Part shown: positions 10,801 to 22,494 of the stretch, in pieces
Numbering within the stretch: the first letter of the stretch is position 1
Layout of the letters: every line of letters begins with the position of its first letter
NCBI RefSeq assembly: GCF_905163445.1
Contig: NC_053189.1
Span: 14,278,001 to 14,342,000 of the forward strand
Length of the DNA: 64,000 nt
Direction: 5' to 3'
Origin: Pararge aegeria
Lineage: Eukaryota; Arthropoda; Insecta; Lepidoptera; Nymphalidae
Translations under genes and position numbers: made by a program
The notes under the pieces: generated by a model
What the model was told of the DNA's origin: nothing
What the model saw: the letters and a program-made list of their open reading frames with translations, nothing else
The model's database searches: none

Positions 10801-11214
10801 GACAATACACTAATCAATTTAATTTTAAATATAAAAATAAGAATTTTTAATTTTTTCGAACGATTAATTACAATTACTACAGCGCCATCTAGACCCAAAT
10901 GTAAAAAACCTATGGCGTTACCAACAGATGGCGTTCGCGCACCTAACTTAAAAAAAGCGTAGCGTAAAATATTAATTCCACAGAAAATTAACTAACAAGG
11001 CTATAATACTATAAAAATATTTACTAAAATGAGTCCAAAAAAAATTTTCGATTGTAAAGCACTCTCTGATGCTTTGCATCATGAGTCGTGCGATAGTTTA
11101 AAATGAAAAAAACAAGCTATTTTAAATTAACCAAAATAAAAAGTAGAAAATAAATAATAGTTTAAAAGAACTAAAACGCTTTTTATTGAAAACCGAACTA
11201 AAAAATAGAAAATA
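10801..11214. other. Intergenic, two copies of a CGCCATCTAG / AGATGGCG motif
   Basis: CAGCGCCATCTAGA near 10880 and ACAGATGGCGTTCGCGC near 10923 form an imperfect inverted pair like the ends of a short MITE. The rest is AT-rich. Confidence 0.35.
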
Positions 11215-11891
11215 AATATTAATAAATTTAAATTAAGAATAGTGTTAAAAATTTCAATAAATATAAATTAATAATAGTGTGAATAAAAAAATATATTTTA
11301 TTTAAAAAAAAGCGTGGGGTGCTTTTTAAGATATTATGAAAATAATCAAAGTCAAAGTCAAAGTCAAAAATATCTTTATTCAAGTAGGCCCTTAGGTGGC
11401 ACTTTTGATGCGTACATAAGAATTACACGGTAGTGAGATGATGGCGATAACCACATTCGTAAACTTAAAACTAAAGCTACGAGGGTTCCAAACGCGTCCT
11501 GGTCTAAGAAGAAGCCCACAACAGACTTTGCCGGGTGTTTTTTTGTTATCACCACCTCACAATGTCATTTTAAATTATTAGAAGAGCAACCTGGTTAGAA
11601 CAATAATTTACACCCAAGCTTTTTATCGTTTACGTAGTCTAGTTTAAGAGACTTCTCCAATTGTCAATTGGTAGTTTATTGTAGAATTGTATGCAATTTC
11701 CTTTAAACGAATTATGAATTTTGTGTAACCTATAATCACTCTAATAATATCTGTCAATAAATATTTATAACTGTTGACACCATGCACCCTAGGCTTTTTT
11801 TACAATAAAATATTTTTTTTTAATCACACTATTATTAATTTATATTTATTGAAATTTTTAACACAATTTAAATTTATTAATATTTTTATTA
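11215..11891. repeat. Inverted repeat flanking a LINE-Z tail
   Basis: The left arm at about 11215-11331 is the reverse complement, with a few indels, of the right arm at about 11783-11891. Matching blocks are AATAAATATAAATTAATAATAG with ATTATTAATTTATATTTATT, and GCGTGGGGTGC with GCACCCTAGGC. The spacer of about 450 bp is occupied by a LINE-Z 3-prime end. Confidence 0.75.
11347..11760 (-). repeat. LINE-Z 3-prime end with GACTTT-type tail
   Basis: The plus strand starts TCAAAGTCAAAGTCAAAGTC, then ATCTTTATTCAAGTAGGCCC. On the sense (minus) strand this is a LINE tail ending GAATAAAGAT plus TTTGAC repeats. The body blocks AAGCTACGAGGGTTCCAAAC and AAGAAGCCCACAACAGAC are well conserved. It is 5-prime truncated with no coding sequence left. 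Confidence 0.7.
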
Positions 11892-12860
11892 GTTCGGAGC
11901 TTTCTCTGCTTTGTTTGATGAAAATCAGTTCAAAATGGCAGATTGCATGTTTTTCACAACTCTCTCAGAATAGTTATTAATAATGGCTTGATACACTATG
12001 ACAAGTTTCAAATCCAAAATGACCGCCACCCAAAAAATGCGAATTACATTTTTTGTCTCTCAATATGAGTATCAATTTACTTGTTTTAGGCTATGTACTA
12101 TTTTTATTAATTTTGTGTGCGGCTTTTTTAATATTTTATCCCGCTACAAGTTAGACCTTATCTGCAATAACACCTGGCGGTTATAATAATTATAGTTAGT
12201 GGGTTCGTAAAACAACTGTTCTACTAAATAATTATTTTGCATAGGATACATAGTATATTTGTAAATAAATAAATAGATAAATATAATAATGTGGTCATTA
12301 AGTACTATTTTTTAAAATTCAATCATGAAACAACGAAAAATAAAATACTATTTTTAGTACTTTTATAGTAATAAATGATATATAGACCAATGAGATATGG
12401 TGAGTGTTAAACTATCAACTATAAACGAGCAACAATACGCATAGGATGAAAGAAACGCGCAATATAATATGTTGCCTATAAACCTGAATACGTGCCTGTA
12501 CCAACCAGAACGCTGCATTATTGTTTCAGGCAACTAAGCCCAGTTAAATACATATGACGAGTCTTTGGAGTAGCCGACGCCCGCTTTTCCTCAGTAGACA
12601 GAAGCCTCTTTCAAAGCGCGCAATTTATTAGAGGGAAAGAAATTTTTACGTCGGGCCGGAACATGATTGGTTCTGGCCTTTTTTTACTTCCGAATATATG
12701 ACTTTTTCGTCATCAATAAAGGCGACCTAGTTCAATTTGTCAGTGTCAATCAATGAACAATTAATGAGAGCCGTAATTCTACCATACTACGTTCATACAT
12801 TCCTTGTTAAGTAAGAGCGACCATTTTATGCACTAAACATTATAATTATAATGTTGTTAT
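11892..12860. other. Intergenic, nothing recognised
   Basis: Open frames at 11774-11980 and 11998-12186 have no recognisable content, and the first overlaps an inverted-repeat arm. A GC-richer stretch at 12540-12720 is unexplained. Confidence 0.35.
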
Positions 12861-12861
12861 A

Positions 12862-13110
12862 TTTATAATTTCTGAATTTTTCTGGTTTGGTCTGGTCGGA
12901 GGCTTTGGCCGTGGCTAGTTACCACGCTACCGACAAAGACGTGCCGCTAAGCGATTTAGTGTTCCGGTGCAATGTCTCGTAGAAATCTCATTAGGGGTAA
13001 GACTTCCATACTCCCTAATAGGTAAGCCCACTACCATCTTAGACTGCATCATCACTTACCACCAGGTGAGAGTGCATTCAAGGGCTAAGTTATCCCAACT
13101 TATGCAAATA
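12862..13110 (+). repeat. SINE-B, 5-prime truncated
   Basis: It starts TTTATAATTTCTGAATTTTT and continues with GGCTTTGGCCGTGGCTAGTT, CGACAAAGACGTGCCGCTAA, GCGATTTAGTGTTCCGGTG and the tail TTAGACTGCATCATCACTTA, ending in A-rich sequence. The tRNA head is missing. Confidence 0.85.
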
Positions 13111-14089
13111 AAAAAATACTACAAATTTTTACTTGGTATTGAGGGAGATAACTGTATCCGTAAAAAAACTGCGTCTGTTCCAAACTGAGTCTAAGAACCC
13201 CACAACAAATTTCCCGCTAAGTTTACAAATAGTGCAATTTTTTCCGCTTTGACACTTAAAACTATTAAATAATTACAAATTACAACCTGCTTCTAACTAT
13301 AGCAACACATTCAAACCCAGACTTTACTATCTTTTATGTAACTTATTACGTATAAAATAAATAACGATTATAAAAAAATATATATACTATAACTATAGGA
13401 CTTCTCTAGATGCGGACGTTTAATATTACTTTTACTTTTTGAGAAGCATCTCCTCCTGAAGAATTTTCAATGTAAATAAACTACCTGATGACATCCTTGT
13501 TATCAGGTAGTTTATTTACAACGAAAATTTAGGGAGTTTATTGTTAAATTGTATAAAATATCGTATAAATTATATATAGCAGACAAAAACAAATATAATA
13601 AGTATACAATTAAAATGGTCAATGGTTTCTATAAGCTACCTACTTGCATTGCACCATTGAACCTTAGTAGAGCATTACGATAGAGAAAGACGCATCTGTC
13701 GCAAAAATAATAGCCTGAACGTGCTCCTCGTTTCTATGGCTTTTTGAATATCAGCGACACAGCTTGATATCGTTTGAAGATGCAGTAAGCGTAATGGTAG
13801 CCCATTTTTATTCTTACTATCTTTGCCGTCAAATGTATATTTAATCCCAATTGTATAATAGCTATATATTGTATAATAGGCTTTGACCGCGTAAAATTTC
13901 CTTTGTTGTTCATCCGCTATTTTATACGCACCCGCCCGTGCTATTGGATTTCACTAGGCGTTCTTTCTGATTTTCACTCTTACTCAAACTTATAACTCGA
14001 AAATAGTTTCTAGCGATCAAATATTGTTATTTTTTAATTACTGATTCAATGCGATATTGCACCAGAACGCTTACCGTTAGGACTACGAT
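13111..14089. other. Intergenic sequence with one strong hairpin
   Basis: Except for the hairpin at 13471-13520 I see no feature. Confidence 0.35.
13471..13520. repeat. Perfect 19-bp hairpin
   Basis: TGTAAATAAACTACCTGAT (13471-13489) and ATCAGGTAGTTTATTTACA (13502-13520) are exact reverse complements around a 12-base loop. Stem length and loop are below those of a typical insect pre-miRNA, so a structural or mutational origin is more likely than a small RNA gene. Confidence 0.85.
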
Positions 14090-14258
14090 TGATAAAAAAG
14101 CAGCGTTAGTCAACGCCAAACAAGGTGAGCAGACAATATCAAACGAATGCTGGGTACCAATGCAAACGAGTGGGCAAAGATCGTAGACTTTGGAACTCCT
14201 TATAAAAGACCTATGTCCAGTGAACGCCATTAGGTTGATATGATTGATGATGATGATC
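14090..14258 (+). repeat. RTE-type LINE 3-prime end with GAT tail
   Basis: The blocks ACTTTGGAACTCCTTATAAA, AGACCTATGTCCAGTGAACG and GTTGATATGATTGATGATGA match the end of the copy at 55.87-56.22 kb. The codons before it are too degraded to read. Confidence 0.65.
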
Positions 14259-14548
14259 AGTACGGACGTTAGCCTACCACCAGACCGGAAATGAGACTTT
14301 TTGGAAATTAGAAATCCTCAATTTTTTTACCCAATTGGTATATCAAACCTGGAATGTAAGACACCCATACATCTTATAAAATGCTGCGGTTGTTAACTCT
14401 AATTAAATTCAAAAAAAAATATAAGAGTATCTCGGAAATGCGTTTCGAACAGGAAATATGAGTGTGCATAAAAATATATAGATATTTTGGCGATATAAAA
14501 TACAACTTTAATATGTCCTTAAATTTTCTGTTCGTTACATTTCTACGG

Positions 14549-14826
14549 AATATTGTCAGATTGATGCCAATAGTTTGTTTAACCCAAGCCCGATAGGAAT
14601 AATTAAAAACTATCGATACTTTTGGCACTTTCAACGTCCCTAGTTTGCACAGCGGGAATGTTTTCAGCAAGTTTTATTCACGCGGTCGACGGCAATACGT
14701 TCTAAATTGCCTGCGGTGATGCTCAATCACTGGATACAGTTTCTAGTTAAGGTTGTTAGATTGATTCTAACAGTTTGTTTACCCTAAACCCGATCGTAAT
14801 AATTACTTTTGCGGCACCGAAACTTT
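14549..14826. repeat. Two diverged tandem units about 201 bp apart
   Basis: ATTGTCAGATTGATGCCAAT with AGTTTGTTTAACCCAAGCCC and GATAGGAATAATTA (14552 on) is repeated about 201 bases later as TTGTTAGATTGATTCTAACA, AGTTTGTTTACCCTAAACCC and GATCGTAATAATTA (14753 on). Only about 75 bases of each unit align clearly. Confidence 0.6.
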
Positions 14827-15097
14827 TCTAATTTCTAAATTACTCAAGGGCTTATTTGAGCTACATATTTATGTAGATCATATAATAGAGAAAAAAAATA
14901 AGTTCGAGCACCAAACTTTGATTTAATTTTTTGCATTGTTGAAATGGTATGATCTTAATTAGCTGAACGTGGTTACAATTGTTATAATAATGTTTGTCAC
15001 ATCTATGATTGAACGTCCATCGTAAATCGGTACATTTTGTTAGAGGTAATAATATGGCGCCCAAATATGAACATATTGCTTTATTTTTTATTTGAAT

Positions 15098-15240
15098 TAA
15101 TATAAATATACTACACACACATCGCCATCTAGCCCCCGAGTAAGCGTAGCTTGTGTTATGGTTACTGAGATGACTGATGAATATTTTTATGAATAATTTA
15201 CATAAATACTTATAAAAAATAGATATATATATATATATAT
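15098..15240 (-). repeat. SINE-A 3-prime half ending in an AT microsatellite
   Basis: ACACACATCGCCATCTAGCC through ATGAATAATTTACATAAATA is SINE-A on the minus strand. Where the head should follow there is instead a TA dinucleotide run at 15222-15240. Confidence 0.8.
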
Positions 15241-15876
15241 CGCATCAGCAGCATTTTATTGATGTATTAAAATTGATACGTATGAAAGTAATTTTTGTAA
15301 TTATAATCTTAATTAATTAAACTATAAAAATCAATGACAATCTGTTGTTAAGTTACCGCCTGAAATTTCAAACCAAATAAAAACTTTGCATGTATTTGTA
15401 GTGAATAGGAAGGAAAGGCCCGTCAGCCTATGCTTATTTTAGCTCGCGTCATATCTCATTGACACTATACCTATAATTTGGTATAATACTTCTAAATAAA
15501 CCGCACCTAATAACCGCACCCTATTGTTTGGTAATCGGATGAAAACAATAAAGCAAAAACATCAAATTGACTTGTACTAGCTATTCTTCAATAATAGGTA
15601 TTAAACAGGACACGAGTGACCGTGCTACTATGATGCAACGTGTAATCGGATTACGAAATACTGTTAAACGGTGCATAAGTATATTTCATAAGGAATCACC
15701 CTGTAAACATATTAAATCAAAAGAAGCATATTTATTTTTCCAATTAATTATGACAACCCTATTGAAGATAATAACCGACACGCGCATAGTACCTACGACA
15801 CGTCGTAGCTAATAAAGTGACCGGAGTAATTTGATTTTAATTTTGCATGTGATGTTATTTGATTTCAGTAAAAACT
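15241..15876. other. AT-rich intergenic sequence
   Basis: No supported feature. The open frame at 15567-15812 has no recognisable content. Confidence 0.35.
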
Positions 15877-16108
15877 AAGGCAGGTTTACTCAAAACTACG
15901 AGCGTTTCGGTTTCACAGAGAGGTCAGGTTAATATGATGAATGTTATTAAAAAAACTGTTTAATACAAAGCTTAAAAGTACATAAAAATCCCTAACGTTA
16001 TAAACAAGTTTAAAATATATTGTATTGAATTAAAAAAATACAGGATTTTTATGATTTTAAGGCAGGTTTACTCAAAACTACGAGCGTTTCGGTTTCACAG
16101 AGAGGTCA
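15877..16108. repeat. 50-bp direct repeats flanking a 132-bp segment
   Basis: Positions 15877-15926 and 16059-16108 are identical direct repeats of 50 bp (start AAGGCAGGTTTACTCAAAAC, end TTTCACAGAGAGGTCA). The segment between them starts GGTTAATATGATGAATGTTA and ends TACAGGATTTTTATGATTTT. The same internal segment follows the SINE-M at 18.21-18.34 kb without the flanking repeats. Confidence 0.85.
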
Positions 16109-16679
16109 CAGATACAGTAAATAATATACCTGTATAATATACCTGTAGAGCCTGTCAAGTAATAGTTCGGTTTTCATTTACACATTGTATAAAACCAATT
16201 GTTTTGCTATAGCATGAAAACAATAAAACAAAAGCAAGTCAACTTCAGTTGTAAAACTAAATAGAGGTGTTAATTTGTGCCCTTTGTCCCAGCGCTGCGG
16301 TCGGCAACGCCGCGTAAACACATCTAACAAAATTGCTTCTGTCATCGTAGATGGTTGTTACTGTTGCAAACTTGTTGTTTTATTTGATGCAAATAATTCT
16401 GATTTTATGGCAAACTCAATCCAAAGCAACTTGAGTTCAAACTGTCTCTTTAGGCTATATTCAACTATAGATCACAATGACTTAGGTTTAATTTCTATGT
16501 CGGACTTAAAACTTGCAAACTGTCAGATTTTTTTATTAAGAAATTCTCAGTATCAGCCCGTATTTTGGAAATATTCTGTTCATTTTGCGTCATTGAATTG
16601 TACCTATGTAAGTTTAGAAGCGTAATTTGCATGTTTACACCTCTTAATTTACATTGGTTTTTGACAACCATCCTAGCGC
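16109..16679. other. Intergenic sequence with an unexplained open frame
   Basis: An open frame at 16275-16625 opens with TTG. Its translation has no known domain, so I do not call it a gene. The GC-richer start near 16290-16320 is unexplained. Confidence 0.3.
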
Positions 16680-16684
16680 AACGA

Positions 16685-16955
16685 TTCCCGGATGGGCAAT
16701 TCAGGAATTTATAATTTCTGAATTTTCTCTTGTCTGGTCTTGTGGGAAGCTTTGGCCGTGGCTAGTAACCACCCTACCGAAAAAGAACTGTCGCTAAGCG
16801 ATTTAGCGTTTCAGTCCGATTTCGCGTAGAAACCTATTAGGGGTATGACTACCATACTCCCTAATAGGTTAGTCTGCTACCATTTTAGACTGCATCATCA
16901 CCCACCACCAGATGAGATTGCAGACAAGGTCTAACTTGTAGTGAAATAAAAAATA
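16685..16955 (+). repeat. SINE-B, nearly complete
   Basis: It starts inside the tRNA-like head (GATTCCCGGATGGGCAATT), then AGGAATTTATAATTTCTGAA, GCTTTGGCCGTGGCTAGTAA, CTAAGCGATTTAGCGTTTCA and TAGACTGCATCATCACCCAC, ending CTAACTTGTAGTGAAATAAA. Confidence 0.9.
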
Positions 16956-17939
16956 TAAATTTACTAAAACTTTTATTAGGATGGCTTTCATTTGTTTGTT
17001 TGTTTGTTTGAAGTCTTTTTTGCACAAATGGTCAACCCGTTGTAGTACTTAATTCCTCGTTAAAATTAAGCCAAAAATCTACTAGCTAATTTCAAATTTG
17101 TGCAACTAGTAATCCCATGGACCCAAGCTCTGGGCAATTTTGCGCTTCGATTTCTGTACAATGTCGCTTAAAATACAAATGACGCAAAATATAGGTGTGT
17201 AAACTGCGCAGGTTGCCGATTACCTACATAAAACGTTTTTACGTTTATTGATACCAATAAAATGTAATTGACTACAAAATAAACAATTACGTGTTTAAGC
17301 AAATAGAACCTTTGATAAAACGCACCATTTTCGGGGTTAATTGTTTGAGATTGTTCCATTCTCCTAGATCGGACCTCTGAGGGCAATCTAGTTAAAACTT
17401 TCGCTTTTATACAAATTGGACCATTGACTCTCCTAAAAGTTATTTGTATTCTCCGAGTGTTTTATAGTTTGGACAGCTTTTTGTTCGTTTTTCGAATACA
17501 AATAAATTTTTTTATAACTTCAAATCTGCCTGTTCTTAGTGACTAGCGAGAAACTGGGAAGAAACACGGCAATTGTTGTTTTCCGAATAAATTTAATAAT
17601 CAACCTTTCCAAATTCCGAACCGATCGAAATTTACCAGTTTTACAGTAACTCCGATGTATTCAATTCGGTTCAATTCTTTGTCTAGTGAACCAATAATTT
17701 TTCCCATATAGGTGAAATCACTGGTTGACTGGTTACCTCTGCATAATTTTTCCCATTTAGGGAAAATGTTGAAAAATAAAGCAATGACTCAAAATCACAG
17801 TAGGTATATACTTGCAAATTCTTCTAATAAAAATGGGATGTTAATATACCTATATGGGGGTGATATGGAATTTTTGATAGCAATTAAATAATTATAAATC
17901 AGAGGCAAATTATTGTAATAAATATAATACTATTGACAC
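16956..17939. other. Intergenic, nothing recognised
   Basis: A short TTTG tetranucleotide run lies at 16990-17010. No gene or repeat is supported; the minus-strand open frame at 17168-17386 has no known content. Confidence 0.35.
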
Positions 17940-18236
17940 GTTTGAATCGGAGTGGGTAGGACTTCGACTCCACTTCCTACTACACTTCCTTCTCTAACTT
18001 TACTAAGTTATGTGCGTTCTTAGCAACTAAAATATCTCTTGCTTGAAGTTGAAGGAAAACATCCTGAGGAAACCTGCGAGCCTAAGAGTTCTCCATAATG
18101 TTCTCAAAGGTGGGTGGAGTCCACCAATCCGCACTGGGCCAGCGCGGTGGACTAGGGCCTACACCCTTCTCATTATGGGAGGAGACCTATTCCCTGTAGT
18201 GGGCCGGCAAAAGGTTAATATGATGTATGTTATTAA
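17940..18236 (+). repeat. SINE-M (Metulj-like), near full length
   Basis: The tRNA-like head is at 17945-17990 (GGAGTGGGTAGGACTTCGAC). Then come AAGTTATGTGCGTTCTTAGC, GAAGGAAAACATCCTGAGGA, GAGTTCTCCATAATGTTCTC, CCAATCCGCACTGGGCCAGC and AGTGGGCCGGCAAAAGGTTA, ending at ATATGATG. The open frame at 18043-18273 is SINE sequence. Confidence 0.9.
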
Positions 18237-18345
18237 GCTGTTTAATACAAACCTTAAGAGTACCCAAAAATAACCTAACGTTATAAACAAGTTTAAAATA
18301 TCGTATTGTGTCGAATAAAAATAAACAGGATTTTTTATGATTTTA
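18213..18345. repeat. 132-bp segment shared with 15.93-16.06 kb
   Basis: GGTTAATATGATGTATGTTA, ACCTAACGTTATAAACAAGT and CAGGATTTTTTATGATTTTA follow the SINE-M tail here and also form the segment between the direct repeats at 15877-16108. This suggests the SINE end and the segment were once copied as one unit. Confidence 0.7.
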
Positions 18346-19990
18346 CGGTAAAATGCACTGATTAACCACCGACAGTATCGCCCACAATTTGTAATATCGA
18401 GATATTCCTTTGTGTGACTTGACCGTTTTTCGTTTTTGAAAACTATCAAATCTCGTACTAAGGGTCGGTAGTGTATACGTAAAGTTTAATAGAGCTTAAA
18501 GATAAAGTTTAATCAAGTTGGGTGGTGCACTTTATAAAGTCCCACCGTAGCTTCTCGTTTTGTTTTCTCTCTAGAGCATTAGAGGCTGATTAACAGTCCC
18601 GTGTCCGAGACTTGGCAGCCATTTGTGTTTAGTTTCGGTTTGTTTAGCTTATTTTGATTTTCATACAAGCATTTTGATGTAAATAGTTAGTGACTGCTAG
18701 ATAACACGATGAACCGTTAACCACCTAAAGATCGCTAACGCCGAAGTGATCTGAAGAGACAATCAAAATATTTTTTCGCTTGATCCTTGGATCCAAGAAT
18801 TCCGTCCGTTCCGTTGATGTCTATTCATATATCATAAAGCAAAAATACAAGATTTCATCTTATCTTTGTCTTAACGTGTTCTTTAAAAAATCTAATATGA
18901 TTTTCGAAGAAAAATAGCATCAGAAATTATAAACTCCATTCGTAAGACCACAACTCTTATCATCGAACCGGTCGTCGAAACCTCATCTGATCAATATTTC
19001 TTAGAGTAAAAATATAAGAAAACGATCTTTTAAACTGTTAAACCGATCCCTAAAGTCCACGAATGCAATATCTAATTCATTTCCTCATTTCGAATCAAAT
19101 TGATTCTATACCGACTATCCGTTTAATTACTTTCCTAATTGAATTGATCCATTTTTGATAGCGCTTGTATTTTTAATGCTTTGAAAGCATCGGTGAAATC
19201 AATTGTTTAAATTTCTTTGATCAGACGATTTTAATTGATTGTGACTTCCATTCGAATGGCCTTAATGTAACCCTGAAAGACTACACCCACATTTCTTCAT
19301 TATATTTACATATTATATATAGCCATGTCCATGTGCACCGGCGTGCAAATAAAACTAAAAAAAGGCAAAACGAAAAACTTTTGCTCAAAAAACTTACTTC
19401 ACACCGACAATCTAACCGACTTTTGTTAAGCAAAATATTGTTAACAAAAATTTTATAACTTAGTAGAGTCAGGATGAGGAATTCTAAGGCGTTAGTATCC
19501 TAATGGCTTCATAAAAGCTGAACAACATTTCATATACTAACCTTTGTTTCCTGAAGGTTAGTGAACCTTGAGTTTTCAGCGTGTAAAACCAAATGTTTTG
19601 CATCGCTAAGCGAAATTTTTTTGAACTCCTCGAAATTAAGGTCTGATAGCGTTTTATTGATAATAAAGTGTTTTGACTACTTACTACCTACGTTTACTTA
19701 TTTGATTAACTTTCTCTACAATGGCGCTCTTTCTATACCATACAAATACGTAGTTAACTATAACTCGAACAAATATGCACTTAGATAGAAAATCCCACAC
19801 TTTGAAATTTTACCATACAGTTCACGTTGTTACACATTTTTTTTTTCGTACTCATTGGTACTATGATAAAAAGTGTGTTTGTTGGTTTGTTTTTTTATTA
19901 AACTATATTCGTTTTCATAAATCTAGAATCTAGATAATCAGAAATAGCTTCCATCCTTGCACGTAAGTAACTTTTTTTATGTTCTGGTAA
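18346..19990. other. Intergenic, nothing recognised
   Basis: I find no repeat family, coding block or hairpin of note in this 1.6-kb stretch. It is less SINE-rich than its surroundings. The open frame at 19561-19788 has no recognisable content. Confidence 0.35.
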
Positions 19991-20155
19991 GATCAAAAGA
20001 ACGAATCCAGCGGATCCCGCGAGTTATAGACAAGTCCATACCGCGTCCTCGGCTGTGTTCACGATTGCGTCCTTCGATCGACCAATCACAAAGCGCGCTT
20101 TTAAGCAAGAGTAATGATTGGCCGCAGGACGCAACTTTGTATGCCGTTAAGTAAT
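19990..20155. repeat. Possible short foldback element
   Basis: GATTGCGTCCTTCGATCGAC with CAATCACAAAGCGCGCTTTT is followed by AGTAATGATTGGCCGCAGGA and CGCAAC. The outer blocks TTGCGTCCT / AGGACGCAA and CCAATCA / TGATTGG are inverted copies. Similar motifs occur at 0.87-0.96 kb. No target-site duplication was identified. Confidence 0.4.
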
Positions 20156-20396
20156 CTAGTTGAATGTTACTATGTGACCCTCGTTTAAGTCGCAGGCAAC
20201 AGATACTTTAACTAAATAAACAAGAAGCCTTTGGACATGATAACATTTGCACTTGCAACATTACAAACAGAATTTGTAAACGTATGCGAAAGTAAACATG
20301 GTGCGACTGTATCACATTGGAAGCTCGTTTAATAACGTTATAGCCAGGGATATGGGCAATTTTTATCAATTAATAATATCAACGTCACATATTTTT

Positions 20397-20530
20397 AACC
20401 CCCGACGCAAAAACGACGGGGTTTTATAATTTTGACGTGCCTGTGTGTGTTTGTGTCAGATATTTCCTTTGGCTTCATATTTCTCGAACGGATAAACTGA
20501 TTTTGGAAGGGTCTGTTATTCGGGAGTGTT
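20397..20530. repeat. Dispersed repeat starting TTAACCCCCGACGCAAAAACGA
   Basis: Second copy of the family at 10588. Here the start is followed by CGGGGTTTTATAATTTTGAC and TGTGTGTGTTTGTGTC, then AACGGATAAACTGATTTTGG. Confidence 0.6.
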
Positions 20531-20544
20531 AATATTATATAAAA

Positions 20545-21058
20545 TAAGTTCAAGATATGGTGTTATGGTTGTTAAGATAAATAGTAAATATTTTTATGAG
20601 CAATTTACATAAATGCTTATAATAATATATGATAAGTACACAGGCACTGAAAAACATTCAAAATTATATTACTATAGAGATCCATACATTTGTTTATTAT
20701 ATATATTTTTTTATGTTATTAATTCTTATATGTATATGTTATATAGTATATAGTATTTTTTCTCGCCTTTGTATGTTTCATTGTTTGCACTGTCCCTCCT
20801 TTATGTATTCTATTATTACTTTCACCAATGGTTGTCTGTAAGAGATTGCTTTTGCAATAAGACCGCCTTTGCACACAACTGTCTTTAACTTTTTTTTTAT
20901 TGTTTTGTGAGTTGCTTGTATTGTTTCTAAGTTTGTTCAATAAAGTATAATAAATAAATAAACCTTCATGTTCATCACACGAAAATTTTCCTATTTTTGG
21001 AAATCGAACTCTATGCTCAGCTATGAACTCAGAAAGTAGAGTCCCCACAACACCAATC
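20545..21058 (-). repeat. SINE-A split by a LINE-G insertion
   Basis: The SINE-A 3-prime half lies at about 20545-20660 and its 5-prime half at about 20960-21058, both in minus orientation. The body breaks at ACTGAAAAACATTCA and resumes at TTCATGTTCATCACAC, exactly where intact copies read through. The intervening 300 bp is a LINE 3-prime end. Confidence 0.8.
20661..20961 (+). repeat. LINE-G 3-prime end inserted in SINE-A
   Basis: It contains GGTTGTCTGTAAGAGATTGC, TTTTGCAATAAGACCGCCTT and TGCACACAACTG, then GTTCAATAAAGTATAATAAA and an AAAT tail. This is a 5-prime-truncated LINE tail with no coding sequence. TTCA at both borders is a possible remnant of a target-site duplication. Confidence 0.7.
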
Positions 21059-22494
21059 AACAAAGTTGTATTCCATATCAAGTGGTTTTGAATAACAAAA
21101 AAGGGGTGTAAAAAATCCTGTCGTATTTTGAGCAGAGACAAAACCTCTGTAATGGGCAGCATTCAAGTACCATCCAGTATTTATTGGCTCTCCAATTTTC
21201 GCAGAATAATACCTTTCGCACGAATTCCGTCAACAAATGTGGTTCCGAAGGTGTGCTCTCTATAAAATTCTTTAATATTTCATCACACAATGATTGTTTA
21301 TGTCTGTATTCTGACCTTTTATCTGGGTCCTTACAAGAATCTTACTCAAATGGTATTTGTCATTGGTTGTAAATAAGATACAAACTTACATGTCATTTTT
21401 GGTCTCAAAATCGGAGACGTATATAACTGTTCTAGAGATCGTTAAAACTTGCCATCTAATAAAACAACCGATCAAGAACTATAAAGTGTAGGCTCAAACA
21501 CATAAAATGTAGAGGACACTGTAAAATTCAATGAGTCAAAATGAACAGGAAAATCTTCAAACAAAAGTAGTTGTACACTTAGGGGGTACAAGTAAAAGCT
21601 GATAAGTCGAACTACGTTCCATTGTTCTGTGGAACTGCCGCCTTGTGGTTAATGGTACAAAGGACCGCTAAGATATAATAATTCTCTCTCAATTAAAATA
21701 CGCCCGCATTAAATCTCTGATGCTGAACTTAATATTTGACGGGGTTTAACCATGACGTATTCATTCATTTTGGACCCTCGTCACTACATAATATAATACA
21801 AAATATTCAAAAACGACTTTGATCTGTTTTGTTGTACTCTGACTGAACTCACAAAGGTTGTATTGTGGTGCATTTGCTACTCTGATAAAGTTTAGTGTGT
21901 AGGTAGGCATCAGTATCTACGCTAGTACATGAGGAAATTCCTGTAAACTAGTCGTAAGTTGGAAATAACTAAATAAAAATAAATAAATAAATACTTTGTG
22001 TATTTAGGGCAACAATATTTTTTTAAGTTATCTACATTATTAGCGTTACTTGGTGGCATGGTATTTCAGAAAATAAGATAACCATTGTTTATGTAATCGT
22101 CAGTCATTGGCAGACTCTTTAATCTATCCGATTAAAAGTCTAAGCAATATTCATATAATTAAAGTTTTATTATTTTTTTACATTACACAAATTAAAAAAA
22201 ACTAAAAAAAAAACACCCAAAAAAACGGAAAAGAAATAGATAACAATTAAATAATGTTAAAAAGAAAAAATTAAAATAAATATTGATTTACACCGACTTC
22301 TCACCAAACTCCAGACACGTGCGCATGATCTTCATCCATTCATCTGTCACTTCACTTCACTGTCTGATCAGTCTCAGCTCTTTCTATCACTTACAAAGAA
22401 TAGTACCTAATCATTGAAGGAAGAATCGAAATCGCATTGTTAGTTGATTCATTTTATGTATTCATTATCGCTAAGCCTTAAATGAGGGGGAGGG
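21059..22494. other. Intergenic, nothing firm
   Basis: Around 21633-21690 a block resembles 4787-4850. A long A-rich run lies at 22190-22270. No gene or known element is supported. Confidence 0.3.

Noticed and set aside
16275..16625. 116-codon frame
   Set aside because: It opens with TTG, has no recognised domain, and lies in sequence with no splice or promoter context.
20719..21162. 147-codon minus-strand frame
   Set aside because: It runs through a LINE-G tail and a split SINE-A, so it is repeat sequence.
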